A DNA stretch of 64,000 bases from Trichopria drosophilae (Eukaryota; Arthropoda; Insecta; Hymenoptera; Diapriidae). Positions 1-11,900 of this stretch are shown here, piece by piece. The stretch spans positions 205,312,001-205,376,000 of the forward strand of contig CM059582.1 in NCBI GenBank assembly GCA_030407085.1, written 5' to 3'. The notes below the pieces were generated by a model. It did not search any database. It saw only the letters and a list, made by a program, of their open reading frames with translations, and had not been told where the DNA came from. Every line of letters begins with the position of its first letter. The stretch's first letter is position 1. Both the position numbers and the translations under genes were made by a program.

Positions 1-1425
1 TTATAGTAGTCATAAAACAAACAGTGCAACCCCCGAAATCGGCTCAAAATAATTCAAAACTAATTCCTGGATTTATTGAGATTTGGTCTTGACTCTTTCC
101 CGTGTCCCAAGAGCCATGAATATTAATATTGTTTTTAATTATGCTAAATAATTTGTTATGTTACTTAGTATAAAATACTCGAAAATATAAAAATTAACGA
201 TAAGACAAATCCAAACTTTACGTGGTATAAACATAATTATTTCCAATTTCCATATTTCATGCATCCAATACAAGTCAAATTCTAGTGATCCTACCAAGGT
301 CAAGAAAATTATTTTTTTATCAATAAGTAGGTCCTTCTAAAGGAATAAAAGGTGGAGAATACGATTATCTTTGATGCAATATTGTGATATTATTTTCTTG
401 TAAATGATAGAGGATAAACAAAATTTGTATTTCCTTTACCTCATTTTTGTTGAAAATAGATTTTACATAATAAATATCGCGATAACTCGCTAAATTATCG
501 TTTTCAACTCAATCAGAGCTTATTTTCAGCAGAAAACTATACGAAATTTGAAACTTTGTGAGTGTTTAGGCTTCTATCATTTTTTCTTTGAAAAATTATT
601 CTTTTTCGAAATTGAATGAATCTAGATTTTCTTTTTCATGATGATGTATTACAATGGATTATGAATCTAGACAAATAAAGGTACATTTAAAGGTATAAAA
701 GGGTTAGAAAGAAAGACAAAAAAATTGCGTCATCTGGAACCATACAAAATCATCAGAACATGACTTTAAATCCCACAATATTACGAAAATATTACAATAT
801 TAATTTGTGGTTTAGTTTTAGATTGTTTTTTACACGTTTTTTTTGTTGCTCTTTTTCGGATTTTTTTGTGGAAAAAACTTTCTACTGCATTGAATTGCTT
901 TGGAACTTGAATTTTTAAAACGAATAAGAAGAAATTAAACCAATAAAAATTATGCAAAAATAAAGTCTTTATGGTTTACTCCCGATATAAAACTATAATG
1001 GCTCTAACATAATTTTGCATTTCATATTTGATAAGATCAGGTAAAAATCGAACTTTCTTGTATTTAAAGTCTTAAGTAAAATGCGGTTGAAAAGCGCGTT
1101 ACGCTCGTGAGTCTTAAAATTAAAAAAATCATTTCTTTAATGTTCTTGAGTTAAACGACATACAATAAACCACGTATCTGCTTATTTTCGATGTAGAAAA
1201 TTCTGAAAAAAAAATGAAAACAATGTGTATTTTGTATGATGAAAATGTCAAATGTGAAGTGGAAAGCCACATTATTCATTTCTTTTAAAAAAAACATGAA
1301 ATAAAAATGAAATGGAAGCCATATAATTATTTATTTATTATATACGCTCTGGAAAAAACATTAATTTTTATTGATGTTTACTATATTTTTGTTTTCAGTT
1401 GAACTATGAATTTTCTTTTGTACAG
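1..1425. other. AT-rich stretch, nothing recognised
   Basis: No exon, RNA gene or clear repeat seen. If the exon at 1426 is real, this would be an intron. Confidence 0.5.
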
Positions 1426-1507
1426 TTTGAACAGAGGAAGTAGGAGAGGCACTTTTGATTTACGACCTGAATTCGGACATGAGTCGAATACGAGTGATGA
1501 GAATACG
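1426..1507 (+). CDS. Candidate exon of an unknown plus-strand gene
   Basis: A good acceptor (TTTTCTTTTGTACAG) comes before an open stretch reading LNRGSRRGTFDLRPEFGHES and ending in NTSDENT at a possible donor GTACGA. The encoded segment is less AT-driven than random open frames here, which is the only coding hint. It ends in phase 0, compatible with the candidate at 5269. I do not recognise the protein. It could be chance. Confidence 0.22.
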
Positions 1508-3222
1508 GTACGAGTATATCCATCTTCAATAGTGCATAAGATATTTTATGTAACAATGGATGAAAAACTTCCGTATTCGATCCACGTCTTGTGGAAAACA
1601 ATAAGACATTTCAATTATCACGCTGTAAGAAAAGTAAATTTATTGGAATAGTCTCTAAATATTTGTATCGTATTATAATCTGCTTTTACTGGCGTGTATA
1701 TATTAATCTGCTAAATAGTTGAGCACATCGTCACTATAGTTTCTGCATTGTATTATATAGCAGTAAAATCTGGAAAATGCTTATGATTTATACAACGACG
1801 TAATCATTTTAATCTTTCTGCTACTTAATCCTCTAGGTACTGCTGCAACTTGAGAGTCCCATTCATTTAAAAATATATTTTTATGTTTTAACTTGCTGAA
1901 CAGGCATGTAAAATACAGTAGATTTTAACAGGCACGGAAGAATTCTTTCCTACTATTTAAATAGAAAGAATAAATTATACAAGGAATAGAAAGAAGATTT
2001 AGATAATGTGGTTAAAAGGAATAAGTATTATGGCTATGAAAAAATACTCAAGTCATTACTTGAGGTCATTCTCCTGAAAAGTGTAATATTATGTCCCCAG
2101 TTAATATTTTATCCAAATAATGGAATTTATTCTCCAAACATTTTTTTTTCTTGCGCCTTATACTTTTATGTAAACATTGCACAAGAGATAATTTGTTCAA
2201 ATCGCATGATAAAATTTTTACATACTGCTAAAGGTCCGAAATATAAGCCTCCTGGCTGTCCCCAGGTATAAATAACACGTTTTCGATCACTGTCATTCTC
2301 TTTCATGTGAATGATTAAATTTGTTCAAAAGTGGTTATGATCTGTTTTACTTATAACAAACAAATAGTGTTGTGAAAATTTCACTATAACCTTTCTGAAA
2401 ATTGTTATGGCTTTGTAAAATGTGTCCCCATGTTTTAAAAAATAAATGTAAGGACAGAATACATGCCATTTCCAGTACAAACAACATTAAATGTAGATCA
2501 GACAATCGTTCTACAATTTTGATTACTTTTAGACTATGGAATGTGTGTATAATATTACTGATTTCAAAACTAATTTAAATTAAATTTAGCATGTTAAGAA
2601 AGCGAGTAATATCTTAAAATATAAAGAAAAGATTAAACTCTTACGCCTGAAGTGCATTTGACCGAAATTTATTATGTTAACATGGTTAATACGTTGACAT
2701 GCAAGCTCCCCTGTTATGTAAGCCTCCTGGACAATAATTGTAGTGATTTACGGAAATTCCGTTCCAATTGGTGATAGAACGGATTTTTATTGAACTTAAC
2801 ATCAATTTTCTTAACTATTTTCAGTATTAAACGCGCATCATCAGTAATATGCGATAATCAAAACTTTTTTTTACATCGCTAAAATAACTAAACATATCAA
2901 TTTATAATTTTCCATAATAATTTTAACCGTGTTGAGTTTTATAAAATAAATATTATTAAGTTACTATTTTTATTCTTACTCTTTATGAGTCACTCATTCG
3001 CTAAGAGTGAACATTTCGCCATTTTTATATAAAATTTCCATTAAAAATTAAATTACTTGCATATTTCACGCGTATCGATGGCTGCTGCATTATTACATCG
3101 TATTTACGTAATTCGCAAGCTAATGAATATATCTAAACTTTAAATTTAAATTTTTATAATCTTTTATTTTGTGGAAAAAAAATACATCAATTTTACACTT
3201 TTTCGAAGAATGACCCACTTAG
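1508..3222. other. AT-rich stretch, nothing recognised
   Basis: Includes an 87-codon frame at 2008-2271 with AT-driven composition and no protein-like pattern. Probably intronic or intergenic. Confidence 0.5.
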
Positions 3223-3825
3223 GAACGCAAAAAACAACATGAACTACAGCAGATCCGAAAAGCTGATAATAAAAGTGTCTGGAAATATGTCAACGACAAA
3301 TTACAAAATAAAACAAAAAGACGTCAAATAAACGAAATTATGATCAACAATCAATTGAACAATAACAACTGGGCAAAAGCTAACTATTTCAACGAATTCT
3401 TCAGGACAGGAGCACACAAACTTAAACAATTTAGTACCACCAATTCAACGAAATGTAATCCCTAGTGTTCCGGTTAACCAGCATACTCATCTCTTCCAAC
3501 TAATGAAGTTGAAGTATTTCAAATTATACGAGAACTTAAAAATAACGATGGAGGTTTTGATGAACTTCATGCTGTTACAATTAAGTTAACCGCTCCATTT
3601 ATAACATTTATATTTATAAATCAAATTATAAATGATGCTATAATTCTAGATAATTGTTCGTGGCAATTCAAGTTTGCTGAAGTATGTCCTGTATACAAGA
3701 ATGGTTCAAAGTTTTTTGATGATAATTATCGACCGATTACGTTAATATCAAATCTAGCCAAGATCTTTGAAAAGATATTACACACCAAACTATTCCACTT
3801 TTCAAATAAACATAATCTGTTTAGT

Positions 3826-3830
<5 letters not shown>
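3223..3830 (+). pseudogene. Non-LTR retrotransposon (LINE) reverse transcriptase fragment
   Basis: Reading the plus strand gives the linker before the reverse transcriptase (SVWKYVNDKLQNKTKRRQIN, then WAKANYFNEFF). After in-frame stops near 3463, the palm/finger part follows from 3505: EVEVFQIIRELKNNDGGFDE, then FAEVCPVYKNGSKFFDDNYR and PITLISNLAKIFEKIL. The NYRPITLISNLAKIFEKIL block is diagnostic for Jockey/I-type LINE reverse transcriptases. There is no YADD catalytic block and no endonuclease. The copy is broken by stops and cut off at a (GT)29 tract. Confidence 0.88.

Positions 3831-3888
<58 letters not shown>
3831..3888. repeat. (GT)29 microsatellite
   Basis: A perfect dinucleotide run of 58 bp directly abutting the truncated LINE fragment. 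Any open frame through it (a polymer of Val-Cys) is an artefact. Confidence 0.98.
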
Positions 3889-3891
<3 letters not shown>

Positions 3892-4148
3892 GATGAAAAC
3901 CAAATTTTGTCCAACGATTTCTCTTCAACGGATGATGCGAATTGATTAATTTTTTTTTTAATCGATGCGTCCTGACCTAACTTTGTGCTGATTAGATTTT
4001 GAACATGATCGGCTGAGCGGTTTTCGAGTTATTCCAAAAAAAAGTAGTAAAAATAGTACAAATAACGTGAGAAAATTATTATTTAACAAATTCCGTCATT
4101 TTTCGTGAGGAAACTGTTGATGCGCGTTAAAAACCTGAGAAATAAAAA

Positions 4149-4290
4149 TGCCGACATATCAAAAAGCCGACGAGTAAAAAGCCGACACGGTAAAAGTATT
4201 ATTCTCTTTACAATATGTCGATTTTTTACTAGTCGGTTTTTTTATTTGTCCGCTTTTTGACTGTCGGTTTTCTGACTTGCCGGTTTATGT
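4149..4290. repeat. Hairpin-forming cluster of AAAAAGCCGAC units and their inverse
   Basis: The left half repeats AAAAAGCCGAC-like units about every 14-16 bp, three or more times (4149-4200). The right half repeats the complement, GTCGGTTTTTT and similar, four times (4215-4290). Together they can fold into a long imperfect hairpin. The function is unknown. Confidence 0.7.
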
Positions 4291-4301
4291 ATAGTGTTAT
4301 T

Positions 4302-4333
4302 ACTTCGACCCAGACCAAAGGTCTGGACGAAGT
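4302..4333. repeat. Short palindrome, stem about 14 bp with AAA loop
   Basis: ACTTCGACCCAGACC, AAA, then GGTCTGGACGAAGT. A near-perfect hairpin next to the previous cluster, probably part of the same repeat. A (TACG)n stretch follows at about 4448-4466. Confidence 0.75.
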
Positions 4334-5268
4334 ATTGAATTTGGTCACTTCCCGCCAAAAAATTACCCTACAGTTTTTCATCAAATGTCGACGTTTCAGA
4401 CCCCAAAGAACCCAAAAAAACAATAAAATAATTTGTGTCCGTGATCTTGTACGTACGTACGTACGTCTCGTTTTTTTTTTAAGAAATAATGGGTAGATTT
4501 CGGAAATAGAACCTCTCTATATAACGCAAAATATGGAAAACGTACGTGAATATAGCCAGTCCGTTAAATAAACCGGAATAAAATACGAGAGATTGATCGG
4601 GAAGTTATTGTTTCGACTCGCTAAGGGTCACAACCGCTTTATTAATTTGAGTATCAACCTATGTACGGGCTTTTCTGCTCCTTATTTATACATAATGTAA
4701 CGGAAACATGGAAATAAAATTATTATTATATTATTATTATCTGACATCGTTATGCAACTATTTAAAACCTGTAAAAGCTTGTATTTAAACTGCTGCTTTC
4801 ATATTTCATTCGCTGATTCTGTGAAATACAATTAATAATAATAATTTTTATGGCAAAATCAAAACATATAAATAAAGAGTACCATATTTTCATGGTAGGA
4901 AATATTACAGTGAAGTAGTGCATACAATTTTAGTTTCATACAGTAGGGGTTTTTGTTTTCAAAGAATGGGGGGTGTATTTCCCACCAGGACTCAAAGATC
5001 CATCAATAAATAGAATGAAATTTCACAAATTTGCAATTGTAACGGCATTTACTGAACTGCGAAAGATTCACCTTATCAACAAGACACAAATACATTGAGT
5101 TTCTTGTAATATGCTTGTCTTAGTAACAATTAGCTACTCAAAGGTCTTTTCGTTTTTCGTATTTTTGTAAATACTAAAATTTTCACTTTTTAAGTTAATA
5201 AAGTAACTTCTCCCTATGATTTACAAAACATACGTTATATATTTATATGTTATTTGTCTTTCTTTAAG

Positions 5269-5454
5269 ATACAACAAGAATTAGATACATATAATGACGA
5301 AAAATATAAGGTTTTCCGGTTTGACGAAAATATCGCCGATGCTGCGTGTTGGACCCCTTTTTCACTGCGAATTTGGACATCGTTAAAATGCTGGAGACTT
5401 CTTTTATTCCCTAGCGTTAGGGGTTATTTGATAACTCGATGTAGATTTAAGTAA
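5269..5454 (+). CDS. Candidate terminal exon of an unknown plus-strand gene
   Basis: An acceptor TTTCTTTAAG is followed in phase 0 by 61 codons, beginning IQQELDTYNDEKYKVFRFDE, to a TAA at 5452-5454. AATAAA at 5493-5498 could be its poly(A) signal. The first thirty residues look protein-like; the rest is less convincing. No family recognised. Linking it to 1426-1507 is only a phase-compatible guess. Confidence 0.2.
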   Translation: MQQELDTYNDEKYKVFRFDENIADAACWTPFSLRIWTSLKCWRLLLFPSVRGYLITRCRFK

Positions 5455-6514
5455 ATATACGTCTAATTGCATGGTTTTTACACGTGAAATACAATAAAAT
5501 ATTATTTCACCTTTTAATATTGCGTGAATTTGCCTTTACTATTGACTGTACTTGCGATTTTTCATTTGTTAGTGGTTTCTCGTTTGGTATCCACTCGCAG
5601 TAATGAAAACAAAATGTTCGAAAATAATTCGATCAGAATATTGGCTATATTTTGTTGGTTTGTTTAGAAATTAAAAAAACATTTTCATAGGAGAGTAGGT
5701 ATGCTCTCTAGCTGTCGAATGGAACCAAAAAAAAAGTCGAGATCAATATTCACTAAAAAGTTATAAGCAAATAACCTTACTACGTACAACCTGCAGCGAA
5801 GTCTTCTACACTAAAAAGATGTTTGCCTTACCAATGTCAGAAAGTACTTAAAATCTGAATTGTTTATTGTAAATTTAAATTTCTATAAATAAATCAGTAC
5901 CAAATTCTATTAATTTTTATTGATTAATTTCTGAGGCACAAGTTAAGTGAAAAAACGTAAAAATATACGTTTTACAAAAATAAAAAATGTTGAGGACAAG
6001 ACAGTCGTTGATTTTTGGTTGCCCACTTGAGAAAATTTGACTTGAAAGTCCAATAAGTAGAGTTCCAATAAGTTTCACTATTTTGACAGAATATATGCAT
6101 TAGAGTAAAAAAATAAGATATTAATAAATTTCGAATTCAGAAATACGAATACAATTGATGTAATGTATATATTTTACAACAGTATAATTATTATCTAGTC
6201 ATATGTTCATCTTACATTTAAAATATACAATACGTTTCTATATAAACGTAGACGCATTTTTTTCTGTTATAAATGCAGGATACAATAATTATACAATTAC
6301 CGTAAAAATTAAAACGTACAGGATTCGGCCAGAGCTTTTAAGTTTATTCTTGTACATGTATATTCTCGTAGTAAAATTATTTCTTCGCTGTATATTGAGG
6401 CACTTAATTATAAACGCTATTGGGAACGTTAGAAATAGGAATTGAGTGATTTTAGTACCAACGTTATATCATTTGAAAATGTAAAAATATAAAGAAAACT
6501 CGAAAATTTTCGAT

Positions 6515-6781
6515 CGTACCCTATCGGCCTGGGTGGACCGAAAAACGGTCGATTTTTGCAGGTGATGAATGCCGATTTTGGGTCGATTTTCAGTCGACTT
6601 TTACTAAATCGACCTAATATTGACCTAATAAAAATGCATTAATCGGCCAACTTCATAAATCGACCGAAAATCGACCGTAGTCGGCATTCGGTCAATTGCC
6701 GGTCAATTTTGAGTCGATTCTTTGCACAAGTCGACCTATTTACGGTCGACCTGGACCGACGGAGTATCGATAGGTTTGGTA
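6515..6781. mobile_element. Short non-autonomous element rich in TCGACC/GGTCGA motifs
   Basis: It starts GTACCCTATCGGCC and ends GATAGGTTTGGTAC, an imperfect terminal inverted repeat. Inside, GGTCGA, TCGACC and one-base variants occur about ten times on both strands, giving a CpG content far above its surroundings. There is no open frame. Probably a MITE of unknown superfamily. Confidence 0.55.
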
Positions 6782-8529
6782 CAAAAATTTCTCACTTCCA
6801 CAATCACATTTTGTTACAGGTTTTCGATTCGTACGACATACTCATTGAAGGTACCTTTCGTAAGTCTTAATCACAAATATGCGCTATGAAAAATAAATTA
6901 AAATTACACGTTATATATAAAAAGATTATTATGAAATAAATCTAAAATATTCGGTAACGCGGTTTTAGCTGTGCACAAATTGCGCAGAATAACTATACAA
7001 GTGGAAGTACCATTTTTCTCATTTAGAAACTCGATGTAAGTTTTTCTATTATATTTTCGTAAATATCTTAAATTTATTATGCATGGACAATTACAATAGA
7101 TCTTAAAAAAAAATAACTTTCCATTTGTACCACTACAGTTTCATCTTAAACGAAATCAAATATTTAAATTTGATCTCACGTTATCGAGATTATTTTGGAA
7201 TGTAACGCGAAGCAAAATCTTGTTAAAATTTTATGAAGCTAATATCTAAAATCGCCGTTTATTCCGAGAGAAGGTACTTTGTCGTTGGTAATGCAAATAT
7301 ATGTACGACAGTGAGTCAGTTATGTTTACACATCCCGAAATCTCACGAATGGCACCTTTGCTGATAACGTTTGTTTATCTAACGATAGATAAATTTGAGT
7401 TTCTCTATTAAATTCGAAAAAATATTTACAAAATACCTTTTGCAATTTCGCAGCGCAAAAACCAACTTTGTATTAGGCATATTTTTTAAAATATTCGACA
7501 TACTTGAAATAATTATTGTCGATTGTAAAAATGGCAGACTGCAGCTGATCTCTATAGATGAATATCAGTATAAAAATACGTCACGAGTCATTTTGGTTAC
7601 TTTCATGTTAACCAAGATGACATCAAATTGATCACAATAAGACTTTGAGTCTTATTTACATGGAATTGCAGAAATCGTTTTCTGTTTACAAAAGTAGATG
7701 TATACAACCACAAGACTTATAAAAAACAATATGAAAGTAACGTCGAAAAATAAGTTTGACATTTTTATACGACAATTTTTTAGAGTATAAATAAATGGAA
7801 GACTGAGAATGTGCAAATTGTTCATAAAATTTCATGGGTTTTAAAATATTTACTTAGGACACGATCTCGATATATTCGACTCGTCTCTAGAACGATCACT
7901 TAAAATAAAACGGATCTTAACTAACGTGTCAATGGGCTGAATCCTTAATACGATTATTTCGCAATATGTACAATTTGAAGGTACACACTTGGGTCCTTTT
8001 AAGCTCGTTTTTGAGGCGATGCTACAGCTATTCGTTTTTACAGTGTTTACTCGTAAATAATATTTACAAAAATTCATTATAAACTTGTTTATCTGTGTTC
8101 GATGCTGAACGCTCAAGAAAGCTTTGTACAATGAGAAAAATATATACAATTAATTGTACAATAATTTGTATATAATTTATATATGAAAGTACATTTATAT
8201 ACAAAAAGTATATACAATTCGATGCGAGACGCAATACTTTCTAGCTTTAATGCAAGTTAAAGTACATTAGGTCTTTTAACAATAAAAATCTCAGCTAAAA
8301 AATATTGTTTTCACTTTTGAGTATATATATCATCAGAAGACAAGCACTTGAGTGAGCTCCTATGAATTACGTACCAATATTTGTAACTTAACTACAAAAT
8401 CTATACATTTTTTTGTGCTTTAAGTTATGATGATGAAAAATGAATAAATAAATAAAAATTTCCTTCTTTTTTAGGCGACGAATTGTGATCGGCAACATCG
8501 TAAGTGAAAACGAATGCTGCAGCATCGCC
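6782..8529. other. AT-rich stretch, no gene seen
   Basis: Short AT-driven frames only. It may include the distal 3' end of the MCT transcript. No repeat recognised. Confidence 0.5.
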
Positions 8530-8807
8530 GCTTACTCCTACTGATGAATTTTTAATGAGCGAAAATTATCGCGAAAAATCGTTTACGCTAATAAGTTCTT
8601 TTGGACTTGTTGCGGATTCCGCAAAATCTTGAACGGCACTTGCTCGGGTAACAGAATTCCTAGGGAAACTCTCCGTTTCCGAAAATGTACCAGAAGGAGT
8701 CCGTCGATGGCACACCTGATTCACAATTGGAAACTCGTCACGGAAATCCATGGGGTTTTTCGACGGGAAAAACGCAACGAATAAATTTTCGTCATCATCG
8801 GAAGTGA
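8530..8807 (-). other. Probable 3' untranslated region of the MCT gene
   Basis: This follows the TGA directly. An ATTAAA hexamer on the minus strand (8556-8551) is a plausible poly(A) signal, but the end of the transcript cannot be fixed from sequence alone and could lie further on. Confidence 0.4.
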
Positions 8808-8962
8808 TCACGATTTGGATGGATTTTCCACAGCCATCTCTCGTCGTTTTTCCCACGTGTTAATTCTCTTCAATGGATAGCAAATTATTGCAGACAGAAG
8901 AATCAGCGTTCCCGAAAAATAGAATGACGCATCAAAGCTTCCGGTAGCTTCCATAATTGCTC
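8808..8962 (-). CDS. MCT last coding exon 11 (TM12 and C-terminus)
   Basis: Residues 622-672 and TGA at 8810-8808. It encodes GAIMEATGSFDASFYFSGTL, the end of TM12 (ILLSAIICYPLKRIN) and a short polar tail ending ENPSKS. A 96-codon frame reading 8856-8566 overlaps in another register; it does not connect in phase and is a shadow. Confidence 0.92.
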
Positions 8963-11900
8963 CTGAAGAAATATAAGATAGACGTCAGTATTAAATTAAA
9001 TATTTTAATTGTTTCTTTCAGACTAACTTTGGAGTTCTTTTTTAATAAATAATTTGAATTTTAGAAAAATTATGACTCGTAAAAAAGTGTACATTGAAAA
9101 TTTGCTTAATTGAGGGAACGTGACCTCCAGCCTTGCCTAATTATATCACTTTTTTACAACCCTTAAAATAGAACTAGAAGAAAGTCGATAACCCTTAATC
9201 ACCTGAAATGGGAGTGCCGATTGCTGCACCCACGCCCTGGAACAGCAGAAGCAGGCCGAAGGCGTTCGTCAGCTTCTGGAGCCCCATCAGGTCCACGACG
9301 AGGATAGATCTTAGCGATGCAAACACGGCTGCACAAACAGATCAATAGTTAAAGACATAAAAAAACTAGTCGACATATGCATTCGCGGTGAGAAATGGAA
9401 GACGTTGTGCAAGCTTATGCATGCTCGTTTAATCCCAGAGAGCAGACAAACAGGTTGGAAAAGGAAAAATATGTTTACATCGAGTCAACAAAAAATTCTG
9501 AATGAAAAAATGAAAATATTACGAGGTGTTTACGTTGTCAAAATAATTCAATCAAATTTGCATAGTTTTTAATAAAAGTTGTTATTGAATGAAATATATG
9601 ATTTATTTGTATTAGAAATTGTATACTTACAAATACTAAGACCAAAGCAGATGGCGTAAAAGAATTGATATTCCTTTGATATGGACAAGCTTGAAATAAT
9701 GGTGAGGATTCCACTGATGGTGATAAAGATATTGTTCATCACCAATGCATTGACTCCTGGCAAACTGCTGGCAAATCCCAGGAGGACACGACCGATAGTG
9801 TTCCCGATTCCGATTACTGATATCAGGAACATAGCTGCAGAATGATCCATGCCTGCTTTTTTCGCTCGATCTAAAATGTAAGTGATCGAAATTTAATTCT
9901 AATCAATTTTCAGTTGACCCATTTAAGTGAATAAGACAAATTCTATTGATACTTCATGTCCGGCAAATGTAAATCATTTCTTTGTCTAGATCTTGGTAAG
10001 AAGTCTGAGACATTTTTATCACATTATAAACTATATATGGTCATAGTTTTATGAAACGGGTTCTACTGAAGCAAATATTTATATTGTGGCAATCGTTCAA
10101 ATCATCAAACAAAAAATGATGAGGCAATCACATTCCTGATTATAGATGACATTTTACAATCTAGTATATTGCTAGTAAACGTGTTTATATTGGGTTTTAG
10201 TAATTAGACCAACATAATCAAAACAATTTCAATTCGGTTCAATTTTGAAACGGGAATGTCGTTCAATTTAGAATGTTTACAGCAACAATCATGTTTACAA
10301 CCAACTTATCTAGCGTAAATAATGGCAAAATTATCATTTCTTCAGTGAATCTACGTAAAAACGATTATTTACCTCGTATGTACATAAAAGGTGTATAAAA
10401 TCCTATCATCGTTAAGCCACCGCTTATAGCCAGGATAAGGAATGATGGACTTTTCAACAGGCTTAGATCCAACATCGTCGATAAAGTTCTCCTCACACTT
10501 TCAGGACATAAGTAGCAAGCTCCACTCTCTTCTTCTGCTATATCCTGTGCCGTTGGGAGCCTCGTGACTGACATATGATATCCCACTGAAGAGATCTAAA
10601 ATGATCCAGAAAAATCACTTACATCACATTCATTTTCCATTTAAAACGTATTTATGATAATTATTTAATAATTTACATTCAGGTTACTATCTCAGGATGA
10701 CAACAAAATTAATGTCATAAGAACCGTTCAATTATTTCATCAAAATGTAATTCCAATTTTGAGAAAATTTAGAATTGTAATTTAAGTTCTTAAGTAACCT
10801 AAACATAATGCCATTAATGTTTTTTATCATCCTCGGTGTTTAATATCTTGCACCAATCTTCTTTCTAGGTTAACTTCAGGATAAGTCCTGATGATGGACT
10901 ATGAACGGTCAAAACGAAAATCGAAAAAAGATAAAAATTTCATGTAAAAAAATATATAGTTCTCACACTCTGAACACAAAATACTACTTTACTCCCTACG
11001 TCGCGGGAACAAAATAGAATTTCTCTCCCTAGGGAACAAAATATATCCGAAAACATATACATCATCGTATTTCATTTGTCGGCAAACAGCTATTTTGCTC
11101 CCTAGTTACACAATCTATTTTTTCTTATTTACCAAACATTCCCATCAAAATGATTATAATAATCTACTAAAACATGTACATTAGTGATTTTCTAAAAATG
11201 ATTAAATGTAATTAATACCTTCAAGTTAGTGCTACTAAGTTGTAGGTTAGTCTGAACACGCCATGCAGAGAAAAGAGTTAAATTGTCTTGCAGTTGCCGA
11301 CAGTCACAAGTAGATTGTACTTCAAGTACCATCTTAGTACATAAAAAATAAGTACTTTGAACAAAGAAGAATTTATCTATACGATTGCCCATTACCAAAC
11401 GACAAAATCCCAAATTTACTAAGCGATGTGGACATTTTGAGTCGAATGAAAATTAATGTGAAATCTAATTCATAACACAGGAACATAGTTTTGTTGTTGG
11501 GAAGCTTCGGATCATTTTCGACGTAATTTTATGCGTAGAATCCGAGTCCGAAGTCAGAAGTGGCTCTTCACGTCATGATTTTGAGATATTTGAGGTTATG
11601 TACTCGTAAAATGCGTTTTTTTTCTTATTTTTGAAGTTATGTACAGAAGACACAACATTTTTAGGAGTTTTCCTTTTCATACCCTTTGGATGATGTGGTA
11701 CTACTCTTCTCCTTTAATACGAGATGCGAAGAATTCCATTACGACATTTCTTTACCAAGATACGCCAATTTGAAATTACGATGTACATGTAAACAAAACC
11801 TTGAAATGCCCTTGGAGAACAAACTCAAGGTCAAATTCAATGTCATGAAACCTATATAAATATAAACAACTATATAAAATATGGATATTTATAAATAAAA

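Noticed and set aside
3767..3949. 60-codon frame with Val-Cys polymer
   Set aside because: A translation of the (GT)29 microsatellite.
8566..8856. 96-codon minus-strand frame over the last MCT exon
   Set aside because: It is out of phase with the spliced transporter; the in-phase frame ends at TGA 8810-8808.
10582..10586. Alternative acceptor CTTCAG within MCT exon 8
   Set aside because: Using it would put the exon out of phase with exon 7; the upstream TTTTAG keeps the frame and adds ISSVGYH.
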